Counted from the first letter of the stretch, positions 51,606-61,385 are shown. The stretch is DNA of 64,000 nt from Amphibacillus xylanus NBRC 15112 (GCF_000307165.1 NC_018704.1:1-64000); one strand, 5' to 3'. A program made the numbers and translations. The notes: a model not told the origin generated them from the sequence alone.

Positions 51606-51872
51606 GTGGCAAAAACTTTAGCTGAAATTAAGAGTGCCTTAGATGATCAGATCGGAAAACGCCTAAAACTGATAGCAAATGGCGGAAGAAGAAAGACAGT
51701 AGAGCGTCATGGAGTTCTAGCGGAGACATATCCTTCAGTTTTCATCGTTGCTTTAGATCAAGATGAGAATGCATTTGAACGTGTGTCTTATAGCTATGCA
51801 GACATCTTAACAGAGACAGTAGAATTAAACTTCATTGAAGAGAAAAAAGCAGTACCAGCTAATGAGCAGTAA
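51606..51872 (+). CDS. veg: Veg protein
   Basis: An 88-residue small protein that in B. subtilis stimulates biofilm gene expression by countering SinR and also affects spore outgrowth. The family core [28 protein letters not shown] is unmistakable, as is the [14 protein letters not shown] end. The start is GTG 51606 behind GAGAGGTGG; the longer frame upstream covers the promoter. A terminator palindrome overlaps its stop. The genes that follow in B. subtilis, sspF and ispE, are missing. Confidence 0.94.
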   Translation: MAKTLAEIKSALDDQIGKRLKLIANGGRRKTVERHGVLAETYPSVFIVALDQDENAFERVSYSYADILTETVELNFIEEKKAVPANEQ

Positions 51873-51889
51873 ATTTACTGCTCTTTTTG
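51864..51889 (+). terminator. Terminator after veg
   Basis: GAGCAGTAAATTTACTGCTC (51864-51883) is a perfect palindrome followed by five T residues; it overlaps the veg stop codon. Confidence 0.85.
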
Positions 51890-52005
51890 TTTGCTTATTT
51901 TTCAACAGTTACGGAGATATTAGATGTAACTTGATTATTAGCTTGAACAAATACGAATAAAATGATATATTTATTAAAAAATATTCGGTTTTGAGAGGTG
52001 AAATA

Positions 52006-52818
52006 ATGAAAAGAAGTGATCGTTTAGTCGGAATGACGAACTATCTATTAGAACATCCACTAGATCTTGTTTCTTTACCTTTTTTTTCTGAGCGATATGA
52101 TGCTGCAAAATCATCAATAAGCGAAGATTTAACGATAATAGATAATATGTTTAAGTTTGAGGGCATTGGATACTTGGAATCTATTCCTGGTGCAGCAGGT
52201 GGGATTCGCTATATACCTAAGTATGATCAACAAAAGAGCATGGCATTTGTCGATTCATTAGCAGAAAGACTTAATGACCCGTCAAGAATATTACCTGGTG
52301 GTTACTTATTTATGAGTGATTTACTTGGCGAACCTACAACAGTAAGGGAAATTGGTCGTTTATTTGCGACAGCTTTTGCCTCATTAAATATTGAAGTGGT
52401 CGTTACTGTTGCGACAAAAGGTATTCCGCTAGCTTATGCCGTTGCTTCATTTTTAAATGTTCCAGTAGTCATTGCCCGTAGGGATCCAAAAATAACTGAA
52501 GGATCTACAGTTAGTATCAATTATGTATCTGGCTCATCAAGGAAAATTCAGTCGATGGTCTTAACTCGCCGTAGTTTAAAACAAGGCTCGACAGTTTGTA
52601 TTATTGACGACTTTATGAAAGCTGGCGGGACGATTGATGGGATGAAGAGTTTATTAAAGGAATTTGATGCAACTGTTGCTGCTATAGGTGTATTAGCTGA
52701 AGCAGAGGACGAAGAAGATGAGCGTGTTGTAACGGATTATACTTCATTACTGAAGATTGCGCATGTAGATGATCGAAATAAAGAGATCGAAGTAGTAAGA
52801 GGAAATTATTTCAATTAA
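52006..52818 (+). CDS. purR: Purine operon repressor PurR
   Basis: PurR represses purine genes and is relieved by PRPP. The 270-residue protein has an N-terminal winged helix (about 1-75) and a phosphoribosyltransferase-like domain with the PRPP loop CIIDDFMKAGGTIDGM. The frame reaches back to TTG 51991, but ATG 52006 is behind GAGAGGTGA. The yabJ gene (RidA), which follows purR in B. subtilis, is absent. About 130 bases to spoVG's promoter show no other element. Confidence 0.95.
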   Translation: MKRSDRLVGMTNYLLEHPLDLVSLPFFSERYDAAKSSISEDLTIIDNMFKFEGIGYLESIPGAAGGIRYIPKYDQQKSMAFVDSLAERLNDPSRILPGGYLFMSDLLGEPTTVREIGRLFATAFASLNIEVVVTVATKGIPLAYAVASFLNVPVVIARRDPKITEGSTVSINYVSGSSRKIQSMVLTRRSLKQGSTVCIIDDFMKAGGTIDGMKSLLKEFDATVAAIGVLAEAEDEEDERVVTDYTSLLKIAHVDDRNKEIEVVRGNYFN

Positions 52819-52955
52819 TTAGTGTTAATCACTGGTGCTGTTCGAATCAAATAACGATTATGTAGGCCAAACCTTTGAATGATTTGTATGAAAATTCCAT
52901 TAAAGCGATAAAAAGAGAGAAAAAATTAAAGTTTTTTTCAAAATTATCAAATTAA

Positions 52956-52985
52956 GCAGGATTTTTGCCTTATCTTGTTGAATCT
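52956..52985 (+). promoter_or_regulatory. SigH promoter of spoVG
   Basis: GCAGGATTT (52956-52964), 12 bases and GTTGAATCT (52977-52985) agree with the SigH consensus (RNAGGAWWW, N11-12, RNNGAATWW), with one mismatch in the -10. The -35 is nearly identical to the B. subtilis spoVG promoter, the model SigH promoter. Confidence 0.8.
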
Positions 52986-53029
52986 ATAACTTTAGAACTG
53001 CAAGTGCAAAGAAAAGGGTGGTGAACATA

Positions 53030-53320
53030 ATGGAAGTAACAGATGTAAGATTACGCACAGTAAAAAGTGACAGCAGGATGAAAGCAATTTCCTCGATAAC
53101 TTTGGATGATGAGTTTGTTATTCATGATATTCGGGTAATCGATGGTAACAATGGCCTATTTGTTGCAATGCCATCGAAGCGTACGCCTGATGGGGAGTTT
53201 CGTGATATTGCTCACCCAATTAATTCGAATATGCGAGCGAAAATTCAAGATGCTGTATTGGCTAAATATGAGAGCGTTCTCAAACAAGCCGAAAAGTATG
53301 AAGAAGCAAGTGTGTCATAA
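53030..53320 (+). CDS. spoVG: Septation/regulatory protein SpoVG
   Basis: SpoVG is a 96-residue nucleic-acid-binding regulator that affects septation, sporulation and surface traits. The signature [20 protein letters not shown] and the almost invariant [20 protein letters not shown] are present. ATG 53030 is preceded by AAAAGGGTGGTG; the GTG at 53018 lies inside that site. A SigH promoter lies upstream and a terminator follows. Confidence 0.96.
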   Translation: MEVTDVRLRTVKSDSRMKAISSITLDDEFVIHDIRVIDGNNGLFVAMPSKRTPDGEFRDIAHPINSNMRAKIQDAVLAKYESVLKQAEKYEEASVS

Positions 53321-53333
53321 TTTTTATTTGTAC

Positions 53334-53365
53334 AAAAGTCTAATCAATTTGATTAGACTTTTTCT
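53334..53365 (+). terminator. Terminator after spoVG
   Basis: AAAGTCTAATCAA (53335-53347) pairs with TTTGATTAGACTTT (53348-53362), giving a near-perfect stem with a T-rich end. Confidence 0.85.
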
Positions 53366-53546
53366 ATGCCAAAAAGTAGATAATTTGTAGCTGCTGTTGA
53401 AATTCGTGTTCTTTTAAGATATATTTTTTAATGGTATAATTTTATTTAACAATTACTTTAATTACAGTTGGATGGACTGTAATCTAGTTGTTTTGAAGTT
53501 AAGTAAGTTTAGTGTGAAGTAAATTAATTGATGGAGGTTTCCTAGA

Positions 53547-54923
53547 ATGTCAAATAAGTATGCAATTGTACTTGCTGCAGGTCAAGGAACACGGATGAAA
53601 TCTAAACTTTATAAAGTTCTTCATCCTGTAATGGGGATTCCGATGGTGGAGCATGTGATCAATCAGTTAGAAGCTTTAAATTTGGATAGAATTATTACCA
53701 TTGTTGGTCATGGAGCAGAGAAGGTTAAAGAGCAACTGGGTGACCGGACTCTTTATGCAAATCAACTTGAACAATTAGGTACTGGTCATGCTGTACAGCA
53801 GGCAGAATCCTTACTTAAAGATAAACAAGGTATCACGCTCGTTGTATGTGGAGATACACCTTTATTAACTAAGGAAACTCTAGCGCAACTTTATACCTAC
53901 CATCAGCAAACTGAAGCTAAGGTAACGGTTTTAACAGCTAAAATGTCAGATCCAACTGGATATGGACGTGTTCTACGTAATCAACATGGCGGCGTAGAGA
54001 GAATCGTTGAACATAAGGATGCCTCTTCAGAAGAACTTCAAGTAACGGAAATCAATACAGGTACATATTGCTTTGACAATCAATTTCTTTTTAATGCATT
54101 AAGTGATGTGACTAACGAGAATGCACAAGGCGAGTACTATTTGCCAGATGTAATAGAGATTGCTAAGATGAGAAATGAAAAAGTAAGTGCATATATGACG
54201 GATGATGCTAATGAAACAATCGGGGTTAATGATCGCGTCGCATTAGCTCATGCTGAAAAACTTATGAAAAAACGGGTAAATGAGTATCATATGAGGAATG
54301 GTGTAACGATAGTTGATCCTGATCAAACTTACATTTCCCCTTCTGTTAAAATAGACCCAGATGTAATAATTGAACCTGGATCAATTATTAGAGGTGAGAC
54401 AACGATCTCAAGTGATACTGTTATTGGACCAAATTCAGAGATAGAAGATTGTCACATTGGCAATTCTACAACGATTAAGCATAGTGTCGTGCACCAAAGT
54501 GAAATTGGGTCAAATGTTCACATTGGTCCATTTGCTCATATACGACCGCAATCTGAAATTCATGATCATGTTAAAATTGGTAATTTTGTAGAAGTGAAGA
54601 AATCATTGATTCAAGATGCAAGTAAAGTTTCACACTTAAGTTATATTGGCGATGCAGAAATCGGTAAAGATGTAAATGTTGGCTGTGGGACGATTACTGT
54701 TAACTACGATGGGGAAAATAAGTACAAGACAACTATTAAAGATGGTGCTTTTATTGGTTGTAATAGCAATTTAATTGCTCCAGTAACGATAGGAGAAGGT
54801 GCTTTAGTTGCTGCTGGATCAACAATCAATAAAGATGTACCGGATGACGCTCTATCAATTGCTAGATCAAAACAAATAAATAAAGAAAACTATGCGAAAA
54901 AAATTAAAAAAACATCAAAATAA
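53547..54923 (+). CDS. glmU: Bifunctional UDP-GlcNAc pyrophosphorylase/glucosamine-1-phosphate acetyltransferase
   Basis: GlmU makes UDP-N-acetylglucosamine, the first committed precursor of peptidoglycan. The 458-residue protein has the nucleotidyltransferase domain ([19 protein letters not shown]) and a left-handed beta-helix acetyltransferase from about 250, with hexapeptide repeats. An extended -10 promoter (TGGTATAAT, 53432-53440) lies about 100 bases upstream. prs follows after 21 bases, so both are probably co-transcribed. Confidence 0.97.
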   Translation: MSNKYAIVLAAGQGTRMKSKLYKVLHPVMGIPMVEHVINQLEALNLDRIITIVGHGAEKVKEQLGDRTLYANQLEQLGTGHAVQQAESLLKDKQGITLVVCGDTPLLTKETLAQLYTYHQQTEAKVTVLTAKMSDPTGYGRVLRNQHGGVERIVEHKDASSEELQVTEINTGTYCFDNQFLFNALSDVTNENAQGEYYLPDVIEIAKMRNEKVSAYMTDDANETIGVNDRVALAHAEKLMKKRVNEYHMRNGVTIVDPDQTYISPSVKIDPDVIIEPGSIIRGETTISSDTVIGPNSEIEDCHIGNSTTIKHSVVHQSEIGSNVHIGPFAHIRPQSEIHDHVKIGNFVEVKKSLIQDASKVSHLSYIGDAEIGKDVNVGCGTITVNYDGENKYKTTIKDGAFIGCNSNLIAPVTIGEGALVAAGSTINKDVPDDALSIARSKQINKENYAKKIKKTSK

Positions 54924-54944
54924 GTATTATGGAGGTTTGACTAA

Positions 54945-55898
54945 ATGTCGAGGGGATATCAAGATCGTACGTTGAAAGTTTTCACGCTAAATTCAAATCC
55001 GGAGTTAGCGATGGACGTCGCAAAACTAATAGGTGTGCCATTAGGTGAGTGTTCTGTTTCAACCTTTAGTGATGGCGAGATTCAAATTAATATTGAGGAA
55101 AGTGTTAGAGGTTGTGATGTCTATGTGGTTCAATCAACATGTGCCCCTGTTAACCGTCACATCATGGAATTACTCATTATGATTGATGCTTTAAAGAGAG
55201 CGTCAGCTGCAACAATTAACGTTGTTATTCCATACTACGGCTATGCACGTCAAGATCGAAAGGCAAAGCCAAGAGAGCCAATTACAGCAAAGCTAGTTGC
55301 TGATATTCTCCAAGTGGCTGGGGCTTCACGAGTCATTACAATTGATTTACATGCACCACAAATTCAAGGATTCTTTAATATACCAGTAGATCAGCTTGTA
55401 GGCGTACCGATCTTAGGCGATTATTGGGAAAGTAAGCAATTAGATGAACTGGTGATTGTTTCACCTGACCACGGTGGAGTATCACGAGCACGTCAGTTAG
55501 CTGAACGTCTAAAAGCCCCAATTGCGATTATTGATAAAAGACGTCCACGACCAAATGTTGCAGAAGTGATGAATATTGTTGGTGATATTCAAGGTAAGAC
55601 AGCAATTTTAATTGATGATATGATCGATACGGCTGGAACAATTAGTCTAGCTGCAGACGCATTGATTAAAAATGGTGCTAAAGAAGTTTACGCTTGCTGT
55701 ACACATGCTGTTTTATCAGGTCCAGCAATGGAGAGAATTGGACAATCCCCAATAAAAGATTTAGTTGTAACCAATACGATCCCGTTACAAGAAGAGAAAT
55801 TGACAGATAAAGTAACGGTATTATCAGTGGCGCCTTTGATTAGCGAGGCGATTATTAGAGTGCACGAACAGTTACCTGTAAGTGTCTTATTTGATTAA
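54945..55898 (+). CDS. prs: Ribose-phosphate pyrophosphokinase
   Basis: Prs makes PRPP for nucleotide and amino-acid synthesis; PRPP is also the signal sensed by PurR, encoded nearby. The 317-residue protein has the flexible ATP loop, the regulatory flag region ([20 protein letters not shown]) and the PRPP loop [28 protein letters not shown] is typical of class I enzymes. It starts behind TGGAGG. Confidence 0.97.
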   Translation: MSRGYQDRTLKVFTLNSNPELAMDVAKLIGVPLGECSVSTFSDGEIQINIEESVRGCDVYVVQSTCAPVNRHIMELLIMIDALKRASAATINVVIPYYGYARQDRKAKPREPITAKLVADILQVAGASRVITIDLHAPQIQGFFNIPVDQLVGVPILGDYWESKQLDELVIVSPDHGGVSRARQLAERLKAPIAIIDKRRPRPNVAEVMNIVGDIQGKTAILIDDMIDTAGTISLAADALIKNGAKEVYACCTHAVLSGPAMERIGQSPIKDLVVTNTIPLQEEKLTDKVTVLSVAPLISEAIIRVHEQLPVSVLFD

Positions 55899-55912
55899 TT
55901 ACTCAAAAACCT

Positions 55913-55938
55913 GTTTAATAGATATAGGCAACGGGAAC
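55913..55938 (+). promoter_or_regulatory. SigB-type promoter of ctc
   Basis: GTTTAA (55913-55918), 14 bases and GGGAAC (55933-55938) match the general-stress SigB consensus (GTTTAA, N12-15, GGGWAT) with one mismatch. ctc is a founding SigB-controlled gene in B. subtilis. Confidence 0.65.
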
Positions 55939-55960
55939 ATCAGTTATTATTATTAGTTTT

Positions 55961-55993
55961 CACCAATCGACAAGTTGGACAAACTTGTTGGTG
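55961..55993 (+). other. Hairpin in the ctc leader
   Basis: CACCAA (55961-55966) pairs with TTGGTG (55988-55993), and CAAGTT (55971-55976) with AACTTG (55982-55987), with TCGA bulged on the left arm. No T run follows, so it is not a standard terminator. It could be a protein-binding site, an mRNA stability element or a regulatory RNA fold. Confidence 0.45.
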
Positions 55994-56070
55994 AGAAAAT
56001 AGATTTTCGCGCTTATTATATAACATGATGATTGCGAATGAATATCAATTAAATATGGAGGATGGGAATT

Positions 56071-56712
56071 ATGGCAGTGAAGTTAAAGGCAGAACGTAGA
56101 GATGATTTAACAAAATCCTACACGAAACAGTTAAGAGATAAAGGTTTTGTTCCGTCAGTTGTATATGGTAAAGATAAAGAACCAGTTACTATAGCGGTAG
56201 AAAACATTGAATTATTGAAAACCCTTCGTGATGAAGGACGAAACGCCGTTATTACACTTGACGTTGATAAAGGTGAAGCAGTTCAAGTCATGCTTCATGA
56301 ATATCAAATGGATCCACTCCGTGATGAATTAATTCACGCAGATTTTTATGTTGTTGATATGTCTCAAGAAATGGATGTTACTGTTTCTATTCAGTTAGAA
56401 GGAGAGCCGGTAGGAGTATCTAACGGTGGTGTCCTACAACAACCGCTATATGAATTACAAGTAAGAGCAAAGCCTGCTGATATACCAGAGGTTATTACGG
56501 TTAATGTAGCGGAATTAGAAATAGGTGATGCAATTTCAGTTGGCGATTTAGAAAAAGTAGATAGCTACGAAATAACTGAAGATCCTGATGCAACAATCGT
56601 TACAATTACACCACCTGAAGCTGAGGAAACTCTAGAACCAGCAGAAGATGGGGATGTTGAACCAGAACTTGTTGACCAAAAAGGTGGACAAGGCGAAGAA
56701 GCAACAGAATAA
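56071..56712 (+). CDS. rplY: 50S ribosomal protein bL25, general stress type (Ctc)
   Basis: bL25/Ctc binds 5S rRNA. The 213-residue form has the L25 N-terminal barrel (about 1-95) and the Ctc/TL5 C-terminal domain, ending in an acidic tail of about 40 residues rich in Glu. ATG 56071 behind GGAGGATGGG gives MAVKLKAERRDDLTKSYTKQ; the frame opens nine bases earlier. In B. subtilis ctc is strongly induced by stress, consistent with the SigB-type promoter upstream. Confidence 0.95.
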   Translation: MAVKLKAERRDDLTKSYTKQLRDKGFVPSVVYGKDKEPVTIAVENIELLKTLRDEGRNAVITLDVDKGEAVQVMLHEYQMDPLRDELIHADFYVVDMSQEMDVTVSIQLEGEPVGVSNGGVLQQPLYELQVRAKPADIPEVITVNVAELEIGDAISVGDLEKVDSYEITEDPDATIVTITPPEAEETLEPAEDGDVEPELVDQKGGQGEEATE

Positions 56713-56723
56713 TATCGTAATAG

Positions 56724-56756
56724 TAGGCTAATGGGAGATCCCCGTTAGCCTATTTT
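56724..56756 (+). terminator. Terminator after ctc
   Basis: TAGGCTAATGGG (56724-56735) pairs with CCCGTTAGCCTA (about 56741-56752) with one wobble, followed by TTTT. Confidence 0.85.
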
Positions 56757-56836
56757 AAATGGTATTGCTTTATTTTTAGCTGAAAAGCAAGTAAAATATG
56801 ATGCATATATACGCTTGATAGAAAGATGGGAAAATG

Positions 56837-57394
56837 ATGAAATGTATTGTTGGATTAGGTAATCCAGGACGGAAATATCAAAAAACACGACATAATGTTG
56901 GTTTTATGGTAATTGATGAATTATTAAATCGCCATGGTTGGTCGCTAGATAAGAAAAAATTCAATGGTCACTATTGTCTAGAATCGCTTCATGGAGAGAA
57001 AGTCGTTTTACTACAGCCACAGACATATATGAATTTGTCGGGAGATTCAGTAAAGCCGTTACTAGATTTTTATCAGATTGAACCGAGTCAATTACTAGTC
57101 ATATATGATGATCTTGATTTGCCAATAGGTAAAGTGAGATTAAGACAAACAGGTGGTCACGGTGGCCATAATGGAATGCGCTCAATTATCCAGACAGTTG
57201 GAACGAAACAGTTTAATCGTATTCGTATTGGGATTGATCGACCACAGACAGGTATAACTGTTACTGATTATGTTTTAGGCAAGTTCTCCAAGGCAGAGAA
57301 TGGCCTTGTATCTGATAGCATAAGTATTGCAGCTGATGCATGTGAAGCCTGGATGGATAAACCATTTCTTGACGTCATGAATGCATATAATTAA
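56837..57394 (+). CDS. pth: Peptidyl-tRNA hydrolase
   Basis: Pth recycles peptidyl-tRNA dropped from ribosomes. The motifs GLGNPG (near residue 6), the catalytic histidine in TRHNVGF and QPQTYMNLSGDSV are clear. Two ATGs are adjacent (56834 and 56837); the second is better spaced from GATGGG and gives MKCIVGLGNPG (185 residues). The gene is known as spoVC in older B. subtilis work. The order ctc-pth-fin-mfd is standard. Confidence 0.96.
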   Translation: MKCIVGLGNPGRKYQKTRHNVGFMVIDELLNRHGWSLDKKKFNGHYCLESLHGEKVVLLQPQTYMNLSGDSVKPLLDFYQIEPSQLLVIYDDLDLPIGKVRLRQTGGHGGHNGMRSIIQTVGTKQFNRIRIGIDRPQTGITVTDYVLGKFSKAENGLVSDSISIAADACEAWMDKPFLDVMNAYN

Positions 57395-57440
57395 AACAAA
57401 TGCATAATTTATGATAATAGCAAAATTAAGTTATATAGGA

Positions 57441-57470
57441 TGTATAATGACCTTTTTATCGGAAATAATA
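57441..57470 (+). promoter_or_regulatory. SigF/SigG-type promoter of fin
   Basis: TGTATA (57441-57446), 14 bases and GGAAATAATA (57461-57470) match the SigF consensus at all fixed positions, with one base less in the spacer. fin is a forespore SigF/SigG gene in B. subtilis. Confidence 0.7.
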
Positions 57471-57500
57471 GTTGTATTGTTAATAAGGAGGTCATTATTT

Positions 57501-57731
57501 GTGTTGATCCATTATCGGTGTAAGCATTGTTATACAACAATAGCCGAATTAAGTCATGACCGGTTAAATTTGGAACAATTAGGATTCAATCAATTGACTG
57601 ACGAGGAAAAACGAGAGATGATTTATTATCATCATCCTAATGAAGCGGATGTATTTGTTATTTGTGAAAGTTGTGAGTCAGCTTTGTATCATTATCCAAA
57701 TTACCGAGAATTAGAGTTCTTTATTCATTAA
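57501..57731 (+). CDS. fin: Anti-sigma-F factor Fin (YabK)
   Basis: Fin inhibits SigF in the forespore so that SigG can take over core RNA polymerase. The 76-residue protein has two CxxC pairs (YRCKHC and VICESC) that should bind zinc, and the family ending YREL-type followed by FFIH. The frame is open far upstream, but GTG 57501 behind AAGGAGGTC gives exactly the B. subtilis Fin length. A forespore-type promoter lies just upstream. Together with csfB this gives both known forespore sigma-switch inhibitors. Confidence 0.92.
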   Translation: MLIHYRCKHCYTTIAELSHDRLNLEQLGFNQLTDEEKREMIYYHHPNEADVFVICESCESALYHYPNYRELEFFIH

Positions 57732-57756
57732 CTAATTAAAGTAAACAAGTAAGAAA

Positions 57757-57786
57757 GCTTTGGTTATTAGTAGCCAAAGCGTTTTT
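57757..57786 (+). terminator. Terminator after fin
   Basis: GCTTTGG (57757-57763) pairs with CCAAAGC (57774-57780), extended by TTA/TAG-type contacts, and is followed by GTTTTTG. Confidence 0.8.
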
Positions 57787-57829
57787 GCACGTACACAACA
57801 AGTTGTGTTTTATTATAGGGGGATAAAAA

Positions 57830-60800
57830 ATGAGAGGGATTGATCAATATTTATCAGAACATGAAGATATCGATTCAATAATATCTGGAATAAATTCTAA
57901 GCTGGATGAACAATTAATCACCGGTTTATCAGGTTCTGCAAGAAGTGTTTGGATTGCTGCAATCCAAAGAAAAGTAAAAAAGCGAATGTTGCTTGTCAGT
58001 AATCAACTAACACAAGCTCAACAGCTTTATGAAGATTTATCTGAACTGATAGATCCTAATCGAGTACATCTCTATCCAGTCAATGAATTGCTTATTGCAG
58101 ATATGGCAATCTCAAGTCCTGAACTAAGGAGTCAGAGAATTGAGGCATTGACATCTTGGTTAGCGCATGATGATCATATCCTAGTTGCTCCCGTTGCTGC
58201 CTTAAAGCGAATTTTACCACCTGTTGAATATTGGGGTCAGTTTATTCTTGATTACCAAGTTGGTGAAAGTATTGATATTAGTCATCATTTAACGATGATG
58301 GTCAAAATGGGTTATGAGCGTGTCGATATGGTAACAAATCCAGGTGAGTTTAGTATGAGGGGTGGAATTATTGATATCTACCCGATTACTGAGTCGAACC
58401 CATTACGGATTGAATTATTTGATGATGAAGTTGATTCAATACGTTATTTTGATATTGCAACACAACGTTCACTAGAGAAAATTAATAGTATTACACTAAA
58501 ACCTACAAGTGAATTTCTTCTATTGGATGAAGATATAAGTCGGATCGCGGATCGATTAGAACAAGGTCTATCAAGTTCGTTAAGTCAAATTCAAGACCAA
58601 AAGACCAAACTGAATCTACAAGGAAATATAGGTGAAGAGATAGAACTTTTGCGGACAAATGAAACGTTTCAAGAACTATATAAATATAGTCGCTATTTTT
58701 ATGAAGAGCCTGCTAGTTTACTAGACTATTTAGGACAAGATGGTTTAATAATTTTAGATGAAATAGGTAGGATTCAGGAAACGGCTGAACAGCTAGACCA
58801 GGAAGAACTTGAATTAATAGAAGTTCTATTATCTGACCAAAAAATTGTACGTGACTTAACCTTTTCAAATGATTGGCGTCATATTTGGGGCCAAATGACT
58901 CAGCAAAAACTTTATTTAACGGTATTTTTAAGGCATGTACCAAACACCTCACCAAAGAATATTGTGAACCTTTCAAGTCGTCCAATGCAGCAATTCCATG
59001 GACAGATGAATCTATTACAAGGTGAGATTACACGTTGGAATCGTGCTGATTACTCAGTGATATTTTTAGTCCCAACGCATACAAGAGCTGAAAAGGTACA
59101 ATCAATCTTAGCTGATTATCATATTGAAGCTGGATTGGCTGATGAAACAACGACACTTCCAATTAAACAACCAGTTATCATGGTAGGAAATATATCGAGT
59201 GGTTTTGAATTACCGATGCAAAAGTTGGCGGTTGTAACGGATCAAGAATTGTTTAAAGCTAAATTGAACAGACGTAAACAAAAGCGACAAAAGCTATCCA
59301 ATGCTGAACGTATGAAGAGTTATACCGAATTAAAAGAAGGAGACTTCGTTGTTCACGTTAACCACGGTGTTGGTCGTTTTGTTGGTATTGAAACATTAAC
59401 AGTGCAAGGTGTTCAAAAGGATTTCATGTTAATTAAATACCGGGGTGACGATCGTTTATTTGTTCCAATCGATCAAATTGACCTCGTTCAAAAGTATGTA
59501 GGATCAGAAGCGAAGGAGCCGAAGTTATATAAGCTTGGCGGTACAGAGTGGAAAAAAGTAAAAAGTAAAGTCAAATCTAAAGTTGAAGATATCGCTGATG
59601 AATTAATCAAGCTATATGCTGAAAGAGAAGCGACAAAAGGTTATGCCTTTAGTGAAGATACACTACTTCAAAGGGAATTTGAAGATGCTTTTCCATATGA
59701 AGAGACAGAAGATCAGTTGCGTAGTATTGAGGAAATAAAGCAAGACATGCAAAGGGCTAGACCAATGGATCGCTTGCTTTGTGGTGATGTTGGTTATGGT
59801 AAAACAGAAGTAGCGATACGGGCTGCCTTTAAGGCAATCATGGATGGTAAACAAGTTGCATTCCTTGTACCGACGACAATTTTGGCGCAGCAACACTTTG
59901 AGACCATTATTGAACGGTTCCATGATTACCCGATTGAAGTACGATTGCTCAGTCGTTTTAGGACACAAAAGGAGCAGAAAGATGCACTAAAAGGGTTAAA
60001 AGAGGGTGTCGTTGATCTTGTCGTCGGGACACACCGTTTACTTTCAAAAGATGTTGTTTATAAAGATTTAGGTTTGCTTATTGTCGATGAAGAGCAGCGA
60101 TTTGGTGTTAAGCATAAAGAGAGAATTAAGCAAATTAAAACTAATGTAGACGTCCTGACTTTAACGGCTACGCCAATTCCTAGAACGTTACATATGTCTA
60201 TGCTTGGCGTTCGTGATTTATCAGTTATTGAAACACCACCAGCGAACCGATTCCCAATTCAGACGTATGTCATGGAATATAATCCAGTCTTTATTAGAGA
60301 AGCTATTGAAAGAGAACTAGGGAGAGGTGGTCAAGTTTTCTTCCTATACAATCGTGTTGAAAATATAGAGCAAAAAGCACAGGAAATTGAGAATCTTGTT
60401 GAAGGAGCTAGAGTTGCTGTTGCTCACGGACAAATGAATGAAACTGAATTAGAAAATATAATGCTCGCGTTTTTAGAAGGTGAGTACGATGTCTTAGTTA
60501 GTACTACGATTATAGAGACTGGCGTTGATATACCAAATGTAAATACACTGATTGTTGATCAGGCTGATCGAATGGGATTAAGTCAGCTCTATCAATTACG
60601 AGGTCGTGTAGGGCGAAGTAATCGAATTGCTTACGCTTATTTCACTTACCAGAAAAACAAAGTACTGTCAGAGGTTGCTGAACAACGATTACAAGCTATT
60701 AAAGAATTTACAGAGCTTGGTTCTGGTTTTAAAATTGCAATGCGTGATTTATCTATTCGCGGGGCTGGAAATATATTAGGTGCTGAACAGCATGGGTTTA

Positions 60801-61354
60801 TTGATTCAGTAGGCTTTGATTTATATTCTGATATGTTAGCTGAATCGATTGAGAAGAGAAAACTAAAACAAGATCAAGTTGAAGAATCTATCGAGCCGGA
60901 ACTAAGTTTAGCAATTGAAGCATTTATACCTGACCACTATATTTCAGATAGTAAACAGAAAATTGCCATGTATAAACGCTTCCAGGCGGTAGATAGTCAA
61001 GAAGGTATTGATGATATAATCGATGAATTAACTGATCGATTTGGAGATTATCCTAAAGAGGTTGAAAACTTGCTAACTGTTTGTCAAATACGTATCGATG
61101 CTAAGAAACATTATGTTGAGACCATTAAAGAAGTTAAAAATAAGATTACCATCATATTTAATGAGAAGATGAGTCGGGAAGTTGATGGAGAGAAATTATT
61201 TAATTATGCTGTTGATTTTGGTCGAATGATAATGTTAGGTACAGAGCAAAATAAGTTAAAAATAACTTTCACTTTTCAGAAAAACATTCTTCCAGAGCGC
61301 TATCAATATGTTCGATCATTTTTAACTGCGTTAGAAAATTTAAAGAGAGAATAA
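57830..61354 (+). CDS. mfd: Transcription-repair coupling factor Mfd
   Basis: Mfd pushes stalled RNA polymerase off damaged DNA and recruits UvrA. The 1174-residue protein has the UvrB-like N-terminal part, the RNA-polymerase-interaction (CarD-like) domain around GDFVVHVNHGVGRFVGIE (about 500-570), and a RecG-like helicase with Walker A GDVGYGKTE and DEEQRFG. The translocation motif GRVGRSNRIAYAYF and a C-terminal TRCF domain follow. Length is typical. The start is ATG behind AGGGGGA. Confidence 0.97.
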   Translation: MRGIDQYLSEHEDIDSIISGINSKLDEQLITGLSGSARSVWIAAIQRKVKKRMLLVSNQLTQAQQLYEDLSELIDPNRVHLYPVNELLIADMAISSPELRSQRIEALTSWLAHDDHILVAPVAALKRILPPVEYWGQFILDYQVGESIDISHHLTMMVKMGYERVDMVTNPGEFSMRGGIIDIYPITESNPLRIELFDDEVDSIRYFDIATQRSLEKINSITLKPTSEFLLLDEDISRIADRLEQGLSSSLSQIQDQKTKLNLQGNIGEEIELLRTNETFQELYKYSRYFYEEPASLLDYLGQDGLIILDEIGRIQETAEQLDQEELELIEVLLSDQKIVRDLTFSNDWRHIWGQMTQQKLYLTVFLRHVPNTSPKNIVNLSSRPMQQFHGQMNLLQGEITRWNRADYSVIFLVPTHTRAEKVQSILADYHIEAGLADETTTLPIKQPVIMVGNISSGFELPMQKLAVVTDQELFKAKLNRRKQKRQKLSNAERMKSYTELKEGDFVVHVNHGVGRFVGIETLTVQGVQKDFMLIKYRGDDRLFVPIDQIDLVQKYVGSEAKEPKLYKLGGTEWKKVKSKVKSKVEDIADELIKLYAEREATKGYAFSEDTLLQREFEDAFPYEETEDQLRSIEEIKQDMQRARPMDRLLCGDVGYGKTEVAIRAAFKAIMDGKQVAFLVPTTILAQQHFETIIERFHDYPIEVRLLSRFRTQKEQKDALKGLKEGVVDLVVGTHRLLSKDVVYKDLGLLIVDEEQRFGVKHKERIKQIKTNVDVLTLTATPIPRTLHMSMLGVRDLSVIETPPANRFPIQTYVMEYNPVFIREAIERELGRGGQVFFLYNRVENIEQKAQEIENLVEGARVAVAHGQMNETELENIMLAFLEGEYDVLVSTTIIETGVDIPNVNTLIVDQADRMGLSQLYQLRGRVGRSNRIAYAYFTYQKNKVLSEVAEQRLQAIKEFTELGSGFKIAMRDLSIRGAGNILGAEQHGFIDSVGFDLYSDMLAESIEKRKLKQDQVEESIEPELSLAIEAFIPDHYISDSKQKIAMYKRFQAVDSQEGIDDIIDELTDRFGDYPKEVENLLTVCQIRIDAKKHYVETIKEVKNKITIIFNEKMSREVDGEKLFNYAVDFGRMIMLGTEQNKLKITFTFQKNILPERYQYVRSFLTALENLKRE

Positions 61355-61385
61355 TGTATAGTTCTCTATTTGGTTAACCATACTA
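61355..61385 (+). promoter_or_regulatory. SigG promoter of spoVT
   Basis: TGTATA (61355-61360), 18 bases and CATACTA (61379-61385) fit the SigG consensus fully. It begins one base after the mfd stop. The start would be near 61392, leaving a leader of about 155 bases before the ATG at 61547. Confidence 0.72.
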
